Assembly: GCA_964637365.1 (NCBI GenBank)
Contig: CAZWWH010000001.1
Span: 62,001 to 126,000 of the forward strand
Length of the DNA stretch: 64,000 nucleotides
DNA from: Cryptoclostridium sp964637365
Lineage (GTDB): Bacteria > Bacillota > Dehalobacteriia > UBA7702
Direction: 5' to 3'
Notes under the pieces: generated by a model
Seen by the model: the letters and a program-made list of their open reading frames with translations, nothing else
The model's database searches: none
Told to the model about the DNA's origin: nothing
Program-made: the position numbers and the translations under genes
Shown: in pieces, positions 34,445 to 43,777 of the stretch
Layout of the letters: each line of letters begins with the position of its first letter
Position numbering within the stretch: position 1 is the stretch's first letter

Positions 34445-34990
34445 TTACGACTCACAATACAGTATCAGCGTAAAATAAGTTGCCACTTTATTACCGTAAT
34501 CATAGGTCATACCCACATCCACTAAGGTACGCATCATCATGATACCATGACTTTCCATCGTGTAAAGCCTTTCTTCGGGATGCAGGCACTCTCCTTCGGC
34601 ACAATGGCAGGTATCACAAATGGAACAGCCGGTGGTCAGCGTCATCACATCGCCAAAATAGCTTCGAAAACGCTCCTGAATCTCTTGAGAAAGCCGCTCA
34701 TGATTTTTGCGGGCTTCCGTACACCCCATAAAATCCTGAGCGTCATTGACCTCGGTAACAGTAGAAAAAATAAAACCATGGTCGTAATGGTGGACACGTT
34801 CCAAACATTCCTCAAGGGAATCCAAAGCCGGAGGATAGAACCAGCCAGGAGTTCCGCCACGAAATTCGTTGGCACACATTTGACGCACTTCATCAGTGAT
34901 GATCAGATCTTTCACATTAATATGATAGACCTCACATACGGGATATTCATAAATAAAGCTTTCGATGATTTCCTTTTGTTTCTCACTCAT
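34445..34990 (-). CDS. DUF2284 cysteine-rich metal-binding protein
   Basis: 181 aa from ATG 34990, preceded by GCAGGAG. MCANEFRGGTPGWFYPPALDS is a variant of the family's Cys/Trp/Pro-Pro segment. GCSICDTCHCAEGECLHPEE gives six Cys in the C-terminal cluster, matching DUF2284 predicted metal or iron-sulfur proteins. MESHGIMMMRTLVDVGM follows. The usual first Cys of CPP is Tyr here (FYPP). It precedes ygiQ and may be co-transcribed with it. Confidence 0.75.
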   Translation of the reverse strand: MSEKQKEIIESFIYEYPVCEVYHINVKDLIITDEVRQMCANEFRGGTPGWFYPPALDSLEECLERVHHYDHGFIFSTVTEVNDAQDFMGCTEARKNHERLSQEIQERFRSYFGDVMTLTTGCSICDTCHCAEGECLHPEERLYTMESHGIMMMRTLVDVGMTYDYGNKVATYFTLILYCES

Positions 34991-35028
34991 AGTTTCTCCT
35001 GCTCTCATTATTCTTAGACCTGCGATAC

Positions 35029-35060
35029 AAAAAGGGAAGAACGCTTGCGTTCTTCCCTTT
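35029..35060 (-). terminator. Terminator of rpsU
   Basis: AAAGGGAAGAACGC (35031-35044) and GCGTTCTTCCCTTT (35047-35060) are perfect 14-base arms with a two-base gap, so the terminal base pairs must open to form the loop. The minus-strand transcript ends in a T run. It lies 45 nt after rpsU. Confidence 0.85.
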
Positions 35061-35104
35061 GGGTTTACGATGTCAAATTCTGAGAAGCCAAAAATGAAGA
35101 TCGA

Positions 35105-35281
35105 TTATTTCCATTTTCTTTTTCTAGCAGCTTCAGATTTCTTTTTTCTTCTTACGCTCGGTTTTTCATAATGCTCATGACGTCTTATATCAGCCATTAC
35201 CCCCGCTTTTTGGCAGCTGCGTTTAAAGCGGCGCAAGGCACTATCCAAACTTTCGTTTTTACCTACTCGTACTTCGCTCAT
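35105..35281 (-). CDS. rpsU: 30S ribosomal protein S21
   Basis: 58 aa, from ATG 35281 after GGAGGG. MSEVRVGKNESLDSALRRFK, CQKAGVMADIRRHEHYEKPS and the basic RKKKSEAARKRKWK end match bS21, which helps the 30S subunit bind the Shine-Dalgarno region. It has its own promoter and terminator. Gene order with hinT and mtaB is that of many Bacillota. Confidence 0.97.
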   Translation of the reverse strand: MSEVRVGKNESLDSALRRFKRSCQKAGVMADIRRHEHYEKPSVRRKKKSEAARKRKWK

Positions 35282-35341
35282 TCTTATCCCTCCCTCCGCT
35301 ACTACCATATAGATAGAGTGATGAATACAATGTACCATAGC

Positions 35342-35370
35342 ATTATAACAAAAATATACCAATTCGTCAA
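35342..35370 (-). promoter_or_regulatory. Promoter of rpsU
   Basis: On the minus strand TTGACG (35370-35365), 17-nt spacer and TATAAT (35347-35342), 60 nt before the start codon. Confidence 0.85.
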
Positions 35371-35426
35371 CTAAATAATTTTCTCTTGATACTTTATTTC
35401 AAAATTTCTAGGTTTTTTTTCGATCA

Positions 35427-35768
35427 TTAGACAAAGAGACCAAGTTTTTCCCCACCCAACAAATGGAAATGAATATGGAATACTTCCTGGCCGCCATGGG
35501 CTTTGCAGTTATTGACGATGCGGTAACCATTTTCCGACAAGCCCTTTTCCGCGGCGATTTCTTTGGCCTTGACCAAAATACGCCCGAGAACCGCGCTGTC
35601 CTCCGCAGTCACGTCGTCCATCGTGGCGATATGCTTTTTAGGAATCAGCAAAATATGCACAGGAGCCAGAGGATTGATATCCTCAAAGGCCAGTATTTCG
35701 TCATCTTCATAAACAACTTTGGAGGGGATTTCGCCGTTGATAATGCGGCAAAAGATACAATCGGACAT
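35427..35768 (-). CDS. HIT family hydrolase (HinT-like)
   Basis: 113 aa. MSDCIFCRIINGEIPSKVVY at the N-terminus and the histidine triad FHIHFHLLGGE near the end place it in the HinT branch, which cleaves adenosine phosphoramidates and aminoacyl-AMP adducts. The Cys pair of CIFC is the zinc-site half seen in some members. It begins 6 nt after mtaB, so it is co-transcribed with prmA-rsmE-mtaB. Confidence 0.93.
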   Translation of the reverse strand: MSDCIFCRIINGEIPSKVVYEDDEILAFEDINPLAPVHILLIPKKHIATMDDVTAEDSAVLGRILVKAKEIAAEKGLSENGYRIVNNCKAHGGQEVFHIHFHLLGGEKLGLFV

Positions 35769-35774
35769 TTTTAA

Positions 35775-37088
35775 TCACTCCTTGATTTCTTTCCCAAAAA
35801 TCACACCGTTTCCATTGGTCTCCGCCAAAACGGTTACGATTTTTCCGGCTAAATTGCGCTTTTCACTAAGAAACTTCACCAACAGGAAATTGCCGGTGTG
35901 TCCCTGATAATAACCATTACTGTCTTTATTTTCCACTAGGACCTCCAGAGGGTGGCCCAAAAATTTTTCCGCGAACTGATTTTTCGTTTCTTCCCCCAAG
36001 GCCAAAAGCTGTTTTTGACGTTCCTCCTTCAAGGAACCCGGTACTCGATGAGGAAAAATCGCCGCTTTGGTACCGGGACGGGGAGAATAGGGAAAAGCAT
36101 GTATGAAAGCATATTTTACCCGCCTCACCACATCAATGGTATTTTCAAAAGCGCCCTGGCTTTCCCCGGGGAAACCCACCATAATATCGGCGCTGAGGGC
36201 GGCGTCTGGAATTTTTTGATAAATACGTTCCGCCAAATTCAAGTAAAATTCACGGCTGTAATGACGGCCCATGGCTTCTAAAATTCCGTTATCGCCGCTT
36301 TGCAGCGGAATATGAAGATGGGGACAGATTCTTGGCTCTGACGCCATCAAATCAACAAGCTCATCCGTAACCTCTTTCGGTTCAATCGAGCTAATACGAA
36401 TGCGTTCGATTTTCGTTTCTGCGACCAAACCCTTCAGAACTTTGGTCAAGTTGGTCTCTACCGCCAAATCTTTGCCGTAAAACCCGGTATGAATCCCGGT
36501 AAGTACCAATTCCTTAAATCCCTGATCCGAAAGGCAGCGGGCCTCCGTCATAATATCATCAAAGGGACGGCTTACTACAGGACCGCGGACGTAAGGAACA
36601 ATGCAATAGGTACAGCATTGATCGCAGCCGTCTTGAATTTTCAGGTAAGTACGGATACGGTTCGTTTCCTTCTCCTTGACTTTTGATTTGGGATAACGGT
36701 GGCGGCACATCACATTACTGACCTCCATTTGAGGCTGAGGCTTTTGCCGAACCTCCTCCACCAAATCCACGAGATTTTCCTTTTCCGCATTGCCCGTAAC
36801 AAGGGAAACACCCTCTTCCAGCAGCTCATGGCCGGCACGTTGGCTGTAACAGCCTGTTACAATGATTAAGGCGCCGCTGTTTTCTCTCCGCAGGTGACGA
36901 ATCATACGGCGGCTTTTACTCTCAGCCGTTTTCGTCACACAGCAGGTATTGATAATAATAATATCGGCTTCTTTACGGGTACGGGTCAACTCATAGCCTC
37001 GTTCCGAAAAATCATGAGCAATGGCATCGCTTTCATACTGATTCACTTTGCATCCCAATGTTACAATAGCGACCCGTTCAATTTTCAA
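35775..37088 (-). CDS. mtaB: tRNA t6A37 C2-methylthiotransferase
   Basis: 437 aa. It adds a methylthio group to t6A37 of tRNAs reading ANN codons. The N-terminal UPF0004 domain (VAIVTLGCKVNQYESDAI, INTCCVTKTAESKS) binds one 4Fe-4S cluster. The radical SAM core is CDQCCTYCIVPYVRGP, and a TRAM domain ends the protein. The start is TTG 37088, 6 nt after GGAGGGG and overlapping the rsmE stop as TTGA, a coupled start. The TTG-start reading is favoured over the TTG at 37103. Confidence 0.93.
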   Translation of the reverse strand: MKIERVAIVTLGCKVNQYESDAIAHDFSERGYELTRTRKEADIIIINTCCVTKTAESKSRRMIRHLRRENSGALIIVTGCYSQRAGHELLEEGVSLVTGNAEKENLVDLVEEVRQKPQPQMEVSNVMCRHRYPKSKVKEKETNRIRTYLKIQDGCDQCCTYCIVPYVRGPVVSRPFDDIMTEARCLSDQGFKELVLTGIHTGFYGKDLAVETNLTKVLKGLVAETKIERIRISSIEPKEVTDELVDLMASEPRICPHLHIPLQSGDNGILEAMGRHYSREFYLNLAERIYQKIPDAALSADIMVGFPGESQGAFENTIDVVRRVKYAFIHAFPYSPRPGTKAAIFPHRVPGSLKEERQKQLLALGEETKNQFAEKFLGHPLEVLVENKDSNGYYQGHTGNFLLVKFLSEKRNLAGKIVTVLAETNGNGVIFGKEIKE

Positions 37089-37828
37089 TCCGTACCCCTC
37101 CAATCACCTAACTCATACATCATTGCCGCGATAGCAGCAGTCCCCGCAGTTTCTGTTCGTAAAATTCGCGGCCCCATCGTGACACTAACACCGCCACAAC
37201 GAAGGATCATTTCGACTTCACGCTGGGAAAAACCGCCTTCGGGCCCAATCAGCACAGCCAAGGGTTTTCCAGAGACCTGTTGCAATGCTTCTCGCAGTCC
37301 CACCGCGTTTTCCCGCTCATAACAAAATACAATGTTCGTTCCATCTTCCAAGAGATCGAAAGCCCTCGCCAGGGAACAGGGCTCCCACACCTTCGGGATT
37401 TTCCCTCGGCCGCACTGCTCCGCTGCGGCGTCGGCTACCTTTTGCCATCGACAGGACTTTTCCGCGCCTTTGTTCTTCAACCGCACCTGGGAATTATCGC
37501 TTTCCACTGGAATAATGGCGCCGACGCCCAATTCCGTGGTTTGGCGAACCACCAGATCCATCTTATCTCCTCGGGGCAAACATTGAATCAAGGTAATAAA
37601 TACCGGCGCTTCACCACATAAAGCCGCTCGACGCTGGACAGAAATGGTCAACTCCTTTTTGTCAATGGCAATAATGCGACCATCCACACAGTAGGCCTCG
37701 CCATCAGAGCAATGGATTTCATCCCCCACCTGGAACCGCAGCACATTGGCAAGATGATGGCATAAATCTCCGCTGATCCGAATCTCATCCTCTAAAATTT
37801 GTTCTTTATCTATAAAAAATGTTGCCAT
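37085..37828 (-). CDS. rsmE: 16S rRNA (uracil1498-N3)-methyltransferase
   Basis: 247 aa from ATG 37828 (MATFFIDKEQ). It methylates U1498 in 16S rRNA with SAM through a SPOUT knot. LIGPEGGFSQREVEMI is the signature, with ILRTETAGTAAIAAMMY closing the knot. VRQTTELGVGAIIPV lies mid-protein. It begins 5 nt after prmA and overlaps mtaB. Confidence 0.95.
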   Translation of the reverse strand: MATFFIDKEQILEDEIRISGDLCHHLANVLRFQVGDEIHCSDGEAYCVDGRIIAIDKKELTISVQRRAALCGEAPVFITLIQCLPRGDKMDLVVRQTTELGVGAIIPVESDNSQVRLKNKGAEKSCRWQKVADAAAEQCGRGKIPKVWEPCSLARAFDLLEDGTNIVFCYERENAVGLREALQQVSGKPLAVLIGPEGGFSQREVEMILRCGGVSVTMGPRILRTETAGTAAIAAMMYELGDWRGTD

Positions 37829-37833
37829 AATCG

Positions 37834-38769
37834 TTACCGCCGTGCCATCAAGGTAATCCAACTGCCTTCGGTGATGACCTCCGCAATATGAAAGCCATAT
37901 TCCTGTAAAGCGGAAAAGACCGCTTCCTGTTTTTTATCAATAATACCGCCGGCAATGAAAGAACCGCCGGGCTTTAACATTTGCTCCACCTGCGGCAACA
38001 CCGCAATAATTACGTCAGCCACAATATTGGCGACGATGATATCAAAATCTTTTAAATATGTAACGCTTTCTTTCAGCAGATCCTTTTCTATTACTTCAAC
38101 GGTGGTCATCAGACCGTTAATGCGGGTATTTTTCACCGTGGCCTGGATCGCCTCGTGATCCACATCTACAGCAAAGACTTCTTTGGCCCCCAAAAGCCCT
38201 GCCGCCACAGCTAAAATACCAGTGCCGCAGCCGAAGTCCATGACCTTCATTCCCTGGGTTGTCTCCTGCTCCAGCAATTTTAACGCCCCGCCGGTGGTGG
38301 GGTGATTACCAGTGCCGAAAGCCAAACCAGGATCTAATTCCAAAATAATGTCGCCTTCCTCTTGTTCATAGGGCTCCCACTGGGGCTTAATCACCAGATG
38401 GCGGCCAATACGGAAGGGTTTATAATATTGCTTCCAGGAATCCTGCCAACTATCGTCATCCAATAACCAGTAGGTGTCCTCAATGGGATATTCAGAGAAA
38501 ATAGCTTTTAGTACCGCTACGGCCGATGCCACCTGAGGTTTTACTTCCTCCCAGGAATCATCGGCGGTGAAATATCCTTTGACAACGATTTCCCCATTGT
38601 CAATCAGATCCTCATCCTCCCAAATTTCTGCAAGTCCCGCTTCAATGCTGTTTTTCATCAGATGGGCGCCTTCTGAGGATACTCCTTGGGCTCCTTGGTC
38701 CAACAGAAGAGAGGACAAAGTATCTTCCAGTTCCTTGTGACTCTTGATTTCTGCAATATAATAAGCCAT
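37834..38769 (-). CDS. prmA: Ribosomal protein L11 methyltransferase
   Basis: 311 aa from ATG 38769, after GGAGGTG. PrmA trimethylates lysines of L11. SAM-site MDFGCGTGILAVAAGLLGA, LDPGLAFGTGNHPTTGGAL and IVANIVADVIIAVLP are all intact. It heads prmA-rsmE-mtaB-hinT, with a promoter at 38835-38863. Confidence 0.95.
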   Translation of the reverse strand: MAYYIAEIKSHKELEDTLSSLLLDQGAQGVSSEGAHLMKNSIEAGLAEIWEDEDLIDNGEIVVKGYFTADDSWEEVKPQVASAVAVLKAIFSEYPIEDTYWLLDDDSWQDSWKQYYKPFRIGRHLVIKPQWEPYEQEEGDIILELDPGLAFGTGNHPTTGGALKLLEQETTQGMKVMDFGCGTGILAVAAGLLGAKEVFAVDVDHEAIQATVKNTRINGLMTTVEVIEKDLLKESVTYLKDFDIIVANIVADVIIAVLPQVEQMLKPGGSFIAGGIIDKKQEAVFSALQEYGFHIAEVITEGSWITLMARR

Positions 38770-38834
38770 TGGTTCACCTCCCACCGAAAACCACTCCAAC
38801 CTTTAGAAGCGATCACGCATAATGATTCAAGTAT

Positions 38835-38863
38835 ATTGTACTTGACCCAGAAGATTTATGCAA
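38835..38863 (-). promoter_or_regulatory. Promoter of prmA-rsmE-mtaB-hinT with overlapping inverted repeat
   Basis: On the minus strand TTGCAT (38863-38858), 17-nt spacer and TACAAT (38840-38835). The -10 lies in the middle of CAAGTA-TATTG-TACTTG (38828-38844), a small perfect palindrome that could be an operator. Confidence 0.65.
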
Positions 38864-38940
38864 GAGCAGAATTCCACCGAAACTCCAAAAAATCATACAA
38901 TCTCAATAGGGAAATTTGCCCAAAGCCTCTGAAACAACGC

Positions 38941-38970
38941 AAAACCGCTCCCCATTTTATTGGGAAGCGG
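38941..38970 (-). terminator. Terminator of the hrcA-grpE-dnaK-dnaJ operon
   Basis: CCGCTCCCC (38945-38953) pairs with GGGAAGCGG (38962-38970), with one mismatch. The minus strand runs into four T. It lies 26 nt after dnaJ. Confidence 0.75.
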
Positions 38971-38996
38971 CATGCTTTCTGTTTAAAATTTTATGC

Positions 38997-40178
38997 TCAG
39001 TTGCGGAAAGCATCCTTCATTTTATCGAAAAAGTTTTTATCCTTTTCTTTTTCTTTACTCTCGCTTTTTTTGCCGACAGTATGATAATTCTCCTGTTCGA
39101 GGCTATCTTCAAAGGCCTGCAATAACTTTTTCTGTTCCTCTGTTAAATCTGTAGGAACCAAAATCCGCACTTTGATTTTGTGATCTCCGCGGCCTTTGCC
39201 CCGAAGATGAGGAATCCCTTTTTCCTTCAAGCGGAACACCGCATTGTTCTGGGTGCCAGCGGGAATATGGAAGGAAACCTTTCCGTCCAAGGTAGGTACT
39301 TCGATGGTGGCTCCCAAAGCAGCCTGGGCATAGGTCAGGTCAAACTGGGCGTGGGTATCATCGCCGATGCGGGTGAAAATAGGATGTGGTTTTACCTGAA
39401 CATGAACGTACAAATCCCCTTTGCCGCCGCCCTTGTAGCCGTCCTCCCCTTCGCCGCCCATTCGCAGCGAGGAGCCATTTTCCATACCTTTGGGCACAGT
39501 CACCTTGATGGTGCGGGTTTTGCGGCTTTTCCCTCTACCGCCACAGGCGGAACAGGGCTGTTCCACAATGGTTCCCTCTCCCTGACATTGAGGGCAAGGG
39601 CGTACATTCTGCACTTGACCAAAGGGAGTATTCTGTACCATTCTCACCTGACCGCTGCCGCCGCAGTTGGGGCAGGTTTTGGGTGAGGTCCCTGCCGCAG
39701 CGCCGGTGCCATGACAGACACTACAATCCTCCATGCGGTGGATATGCACTTCCTTTTCCGTCCCAAAGGCAGCTTCCTCGAAGGTAACGGCAATGGTAGT
39801 TTCAATATCAGCGCCACGACGTGGACGATTTCGATTATTGGACATACCTCCGCCACCGAAAATGGTGTCAAAGATATCACCAAACCCGCCAAAGCCACTG
39901 AAATCACCGAAGCCGCCGCCACCATAACCGCCGCCGCCCATGCCGTTGTTATCCACACCGGCATGGCCGAACTGATCGTAGCGGGCACGCTTATCAGCGT
40001 CCGTCAAGACACTGGCGGCTTCATTAACTTCTTTAAACTTCGCTTCTGCTTCGGGATCATCGGGATGCAGGTCAGGATGGTATTTTTTGGCCATCTTTTT
40101 ATAGGCCTTTTTGATTTCGTCATCTGAGGCTCCTTTGGAAATTCCCAGAACCTCATAATAATCTCTTTTATCCGCCAA
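38997..40178 (-). CDS. dnaJ: Chaperone DnaJ
   Basis: 393 aa. The J-domain with YHPDLHPDD stimulates DnaK ATPase. A Gly/Phe-rich linker (about 75-110) precedes four zinc-finger repeats (CSVCHGTG, CPNCGGSG, CPQCQGEG, CSACGGRG), then the substrate-binding C-terminal domains. A short charged tail with KKSESKEKEKDKN follows. It lies 23 nt after dnaK. Confidence 0.98.
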   Translation of the reverse strand: MADKRDYYEVLGISKGASDDEIKKAYKKMAKKYHPDLHPDDPEAEAKFKEVNEAASVLTDADKRARYDQFGHAGVDNNGMGGGGYGGGGFGDFSGFGGFGDIFDTIFGGGGMSNNRNRPRRGADIETTIAVTFEEAAFGTEKEVHIHRMEDCSVCHGTGAAAGTSPKTCPNCGGSGQVRMVQNTPFGQVQNVRPCPQCQGEGTIVEQPCSACGGRGKSRKTRTIKVTVPKGMENGSSLRMGGEGEDGYKGGGKGDLYVHVQVKPHPIFTRIGDDTHAQFDLTYAQAALGATIEVPTLDGKVSFHIPAGTQNNAVFRLKEKGIPHLRGKGRGDHKIKVRILVPTDLTEEQKKLLQAFEDSLEQENYHTVGKKSESKEKEKDKNFFDKMKDAFRN

Positions 40179-40201
40179 TGATTTCCCTTTCCCTGGGTTA
40201 A

Positions 40202-42061
40202 TTATTTTTTGTCGTCTTCATCAACCACAGTATAATCGGCATCTACCACGTTGTCGTCAGCACCGGAGGCTTGACCTTGATCGGCGCCGGCATTGCCACC
40301 AGCCGCCTGGGCCTGCTGCTGTTGCTGAGCCATTTCACCATAGACGCGTTCCGATACCTTATGAAGTACGCTGTACAAGGCATCCAATTTCGTTTTAATG
40401 GCGTCGGTATCGGTGCCTTCCAGGGCAGACTTCAGTTCGGATTTGGCTGCTTCCAAATCGTTCTTTTCACCGTCGGTGAGCTTATCTTCCATGTCCTTCA
40501 TGGTATTTTCCACCTGATAAACAGCGGCGTCTGCCTGGTTGCGAATTTCGATCTGCTCTTTCCGCTTACTGTCTTCTTCTTTGTATTTTTCCGCATCATC
40601 CACCATGCGTTGGATGTCGTCGTCGCTGAGACCGCTGGAGGCGGTGATGGTGATGGACTGTTCCTTGCCGGTGCCAAGGTCTTTGGCGCTGACATGAACA
40701 ATGCCGTTGGCATCGATGTCGAATTTTACTTCGATTTGAGGCACGCCACGGGGAGCCGGGGGAATATCATTGAGGTTAAAGCGGCCAAGGGTCTTATTGT
40801 CGACAGCCATGGGACGTTCCCCTTGAAGCACATGGATTTCCACGGCAGGCTGATTGTCAGCAGCAGTGGAGAACACTTGACTCTTAGATGTAGGAATGGT
40901 GGTGTTTCTTTCAATCAAAACAGTATTCACACCGCCCAAAGTTTCGATACCCAAGGACAAAGGAGTCACATCCAAAAGCAGTACGTCTTTTACTTCGCCG
41001 CCTAAAACGCCGCCTTGAATAGAAGCGCCCAAGGCAACGCATTCATCGGGATTGATACCTTTATGGGGTTCTTTGCCCAGAAGGTCCTTAATGGCTTCTT
41101 GAACAGCGGGAATACGAGAGGAACCGCCGACGAGAATAATTTTATCAATATCGGAAGCAGAGAGCCCCGCGTCAGCCATGGCTTTTTTGGTGGGAATCAT
41201 AGTTTTTTCCACCAAATCCTTCGTGAGCTCGTCAAATTTCGCTCTGGTCAAAGTGATGTCCATATGTTTAGGACCGTCAGCAGTGGCAGTAATAAAGGGG
41301 AGGTTGATGTTGGCAGTCATCACGCCGGAAAGGTCAATTTTGGCTTTTTCCGCTGCTTCCTTCAAGCGCTGCATAGCCATTTTATCTTGGGAAAGATCAA
41401 TGCCCTCAGCTTTCTTAAATTCAGCGACCAAATAGTCGATGATCTTCTGGTCAAAGTCATCGCCGCCAAGAAGGTTGTTGCCGTTGGTGGCTTTTACTTC
41501 AAATACGCCGTCGCCCAATTCTAAAATGGAAACGTCGAAGGTACCGCCGCCAAGGTCAAATACGAGAACCGTATGGTCGTCGCCTTTATCAAGTCCATAG
41601 GATAACGCAGCGGCAGTAGGTTCGTTAATGATACGAAGTACTTCCAAACCTGCAATGGTACCTGCGTCTTTGGTGGCCTGTCTTTGACTGTCTGTAAAGT
41701 AGGCGGGAACGGTGATGACCGCCTTGTCTACGGTAGTGCCCAAATAGGCTTCAGCATCGGATTTTAATTTCTGCAAAACCATAGCAGAAATTTCCTGAGG
41801 GGTATAGGTTTTATCGTCAATATGAACTTTATAGTCCTGGCCCATATGGCGTTTGATGGACATGACGGTTTTGTCAGGGTTCGTGATGGCCTGACGTTTG
41901 GCCACAGCCCCCACAAGGCGTTCGCCGGAATTAGAAAATGCAACCACAGAAGGGGTAGTTCTGCCGCCTTCAGCGTTGGGGATAATGACTGCTTCGCCGC
42001 CTTCCATTACAGCGACGCAGGAATTTGTGGTACCTAAGTCAATACCGATGATCTTACTCAT
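40202..42061 (-). CDS. dnaK: Chaperone DnaK (Hsp70)
   Basis: 619 aa. The ATPase domain begins KIIGIDLGTTNSCVAVMEGG and includes VLVFDLGGGTFDVSILE and ILVGGSSRIPAVQEA. The substrate-binding domain (about 370-600) and lid precede the tail DADYTVVDEDDKK. The Gln-rich linker near 580 is usual. Third gene of the CIRCE operon; 50 nt separate it from grpE. Confidence 0.99.
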   Translation of the reverse strand: MSKIIGIDLGTTNSCVAVMEGGEAVIIPNAEGGRTTPSVVAFSNSGERLVGAVAKRQAITNPDKTVMSIKRHMGQDYKVHIDDKTYTPQEISAMVLQKLKSDAEAYLGTTVDKAVITVPAYFTDSQRQATKDAGTIAGLEVLRIINEPTAAALSYGLDKGDDHTVLVFDLGGGTFDVSILELGDGVFEVKATNGNNLLGGDDFDQKIIDYLVAEFKKAEGIDLSQDKMAMQRLKEAAEKAKIDLSGVMTANINLPFITATADGPKHMDITLTRAKFDELTKDLVEKTMIPTKKAMADAGLSASDIDKIILVGGSSRIPAVQEAIKDLLGKEPHKGINPDECVALGASIQGGVLGGEVKDVLLLDVTPLSLGIETLGGVNTVLIERNTTIPTSKSQVFSTAADNQPAVEIHVLQGERPMAVDNKTLGRFNLNDIPPAPRGVPQIEVKFDIDANGIVHVSAKDLGTGKEQSITITASSGLSDDDIQRMVDDAEKYKEEDSKRKEQIEIRNQADAAVYQVENTMKDMEDKLTDGEKNDLEAAKSELKSALEGTDTDAIKTKLDALYSVLHKVSERVYGEMAQQQQQAQAAGGNAGADQGQASGADDNVVDADYTVVDEDDKK

Positions 42062-42111
42062 TACAAATTACCTCCAAAATAAGATATGTAAAAATTTAAT
42101 TCATAGACATT

Positions 42112-42693
42112 TTATTTTGCGACTTTGACCATAGCGGGTCGCAACAATTTATCATGGAACATATAGCCGGGTTGGAGCACTTCGATGACAGTATTGGCAG
42201 CTGCTCCTTCTTTTTCTTCCTGCATAATGGCATCATGAACCTTGGGGTCAAATTCTTCCCCTTCAGCTCCAATGATGACAAGGCCATTATTTACCAGGAT
42301 CTCCAGCATTTGCTTTTGTACCATGGTCACACCTTGTAATACGGGATCGTCTTTGCCATGCATCAAGGCCCGACCAAAATTATCCAATACTGGCAAAAGG
42401 TCCGTCAGCAGGCCGCTGGCGGCAGTAAGCCGCAGCTCGTCTTTTTCTTTCAATGTGCGGCGGCGGAAATTATCAAATTCCGCTTGATGGCGCTGGAGCG
42501 TTTCCGTTAATTCGTCTTTTTCTTTTTCTGCTTTTTCCAGCTGCTGCTTTAATTCTTCCAGTTCCGCGATAAGGCTTTCATTTTCCGCAGTTAAACATTC
42601 CTCCATGGTCTGGGGTTCTGCTGCGGTTTCAGTTTCTTCCACTGAGGAGTTTTCAGTTTCTTGGACATTCATTTCAGTAGTTTCCGTTGTCAC
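42112..42693 (-). CDS. grpE: Nucleotide exchange factor GrpE
   Basis: 193 aa. An acidic N-terminus (about 1-60) with a long coiled coil leads to the beta domain: FDNFRRRTLKEKDELR, LLPVLDNFGRALMHG and IEVLQPGYMFHDKLLRPAMV. It exchanges ADP for ATP on DnaK. Its start overlaps the hrcA stop by 4 nt (ATGA). Confidence 0.97.
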   Translation of the reverse strand: MTTETTEMNVQETENSSVEETETAAEPQTMEECLTAENESLIAELEELKQQLEKAEKEKDELTETLQRHQAEFDNFRRRTLKEKDELRLTAASGLLTDLLPVLDNFGRALMHGKDDPVLQGVTMVQKQMLEILVNNGLVIIGAEGEEFDPKVHDAIMQEEKEGAAANTVIEVLQPGYMFHDKLLRPAMVKVAK

Positions 42694-43730
42694 TTCTTGC
42701 CTCCGTTTTGATTGATATTTTTCAGTACCGAGGACAAATGGCCCGCGACCTCTTGAATTAAGGAAGCGCTTCTGGCGTATTCCATCCGAGTGGGACCTAA
42801 AATTCCAATGGTACCGACGGTATTTCCGTTAATATGATAAGTACAAGTCACCATTGAGCACTGATTAATCTGGCCGTGAGACAGCTCTTCACCAATGGCA
42901 AAACTGGTCCCTTCCTTATTTCTTCCGTGAAGTAATTCCTTTAAAATATCCTCGTTGGTGAGGAAGGAAAGAATATCCTTCACTTTGTCGATATCGTGAA
43001 ATTCCGGCTGGTTCAAAATATTCAAAGTACCATCCAAAAAGACTTTTTCCTCGCCGCTGGTTTTCACGGCGTCGGACATCATTTCCAAAATCCCATCAAC
43101 AATGGACATTTCTTTGGACAGCTCCATGGAAATTTCTTTCATCAAGGTGTTATTCACATCTTCAATATTACGTCCCTTGAGTTTTTTCAGAAGAACCTGG
43201 CTGATTTCCTGCAAGCGGCTTTCGCTGACAGGGACGGGAAAATCAATGGTACGGTGATGCACCAACCCGACGTCTGTGACAATCACCAGCACCGCCTGGA
43301 AAGGATTCAACGACAAAAGCTGCATTTTCTCCAAAGCGCCAGTGCTTTTAGCAGGCGTCATAATCATGGTGATATATTGGGAAAGATCCGATAGAACCTT
43401 GCAGGTATCGTTGAAGAGACGATCAAGACGGGGCAGCTGTTCACAAAAAAAGCTTTGAATGGCTTCCCGCTCGCCGGGAACGAGAGATCCTTCCCCCATG
43501 AGGAAATCCACATAATAACGGTATCCCTGATGGGAAGGAATCCGACCGGCTGAGGTGTGAGGCTGTTCAATAAGCCCCATATCTTCTAAATCGGACATTT
43601 CATTACGAATCGTGGCAGAGCTTACGCCAAGATCGTAATTTTTCGCAATGGTTCTGGAGCCCACCGGCTCCGCAGTGTTAATATAGTCGGTGATTATGGC
43701 TCGCAGGACCTTTTGTTTACGTTCGTCCAT
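42690..43730 (-). CDS. hrcA: Heat-inducible transcription repressor HrcA
   Basis: 346 aa from ATG 43730 after AAAGGAG. The N-terminal winged helix has AEPVGSRTIAKNYDLGVSSA and IRNEMSDLEDMGLIEQPHTS. The rest is the HrcA effector domain with MIMTPAKSTGALEKMQLLSL and IGILGPTRMEYA near the end. It binds CIRCE and, with GroEL as co-repressor, blocks its own operon; the CIRCE site is 17 nt upstream. Confidence 0.97.
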   Translation of the reverse strand: MDERKQKVLRAIITDYINTAEPVGSRTIAKNYDLGVSSATIRNEMSDLEDMGLIEQPHTSAGRIPSHQGYRYYVDFLMGEGSLVPGEREAIQSFFCEQLPRLDRLFNDTCKVLSDLSQYITMIMTPAKSTGALEKMQLLSLNPFQAVLVIVTDVGLVHHRTIDFPVPVSESRLQEISQVLLKKLKGRNIEDVNNTLMKEISMELSKEMSIVDGILEMMSDAVKTSGEEKVFLDGTLNILNQPEFHDIDKVKDILSFLTNEDILKELLHGRNKEGTSFAIGEELSHGQINQCSMVTCTYHINGNTVGTIGILGPTRMEYARSASLIQEVAGHLSSVLKNINQNGGKK

Positions 43731-43746
43731 AGTACCATCTCCTTTG

Positions 43747-43773
43747 TTAGCACTCAACCTTCTTGAGTGCTAA
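43747..43773 (-). promoter_or_regulatory. CIRCE operator
   Basis: TTAGCACTC (43747-43755), 9-nt spacer and GAGTGCTAA (43765-43773): a perfect CIRCE inverted repeat. It begins 4 nt after the -10 of the hrcA operon promoter, where HrcA binding blocks transcription. Confidence 0.98.
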
Positions 43774-43777
43774 AACA

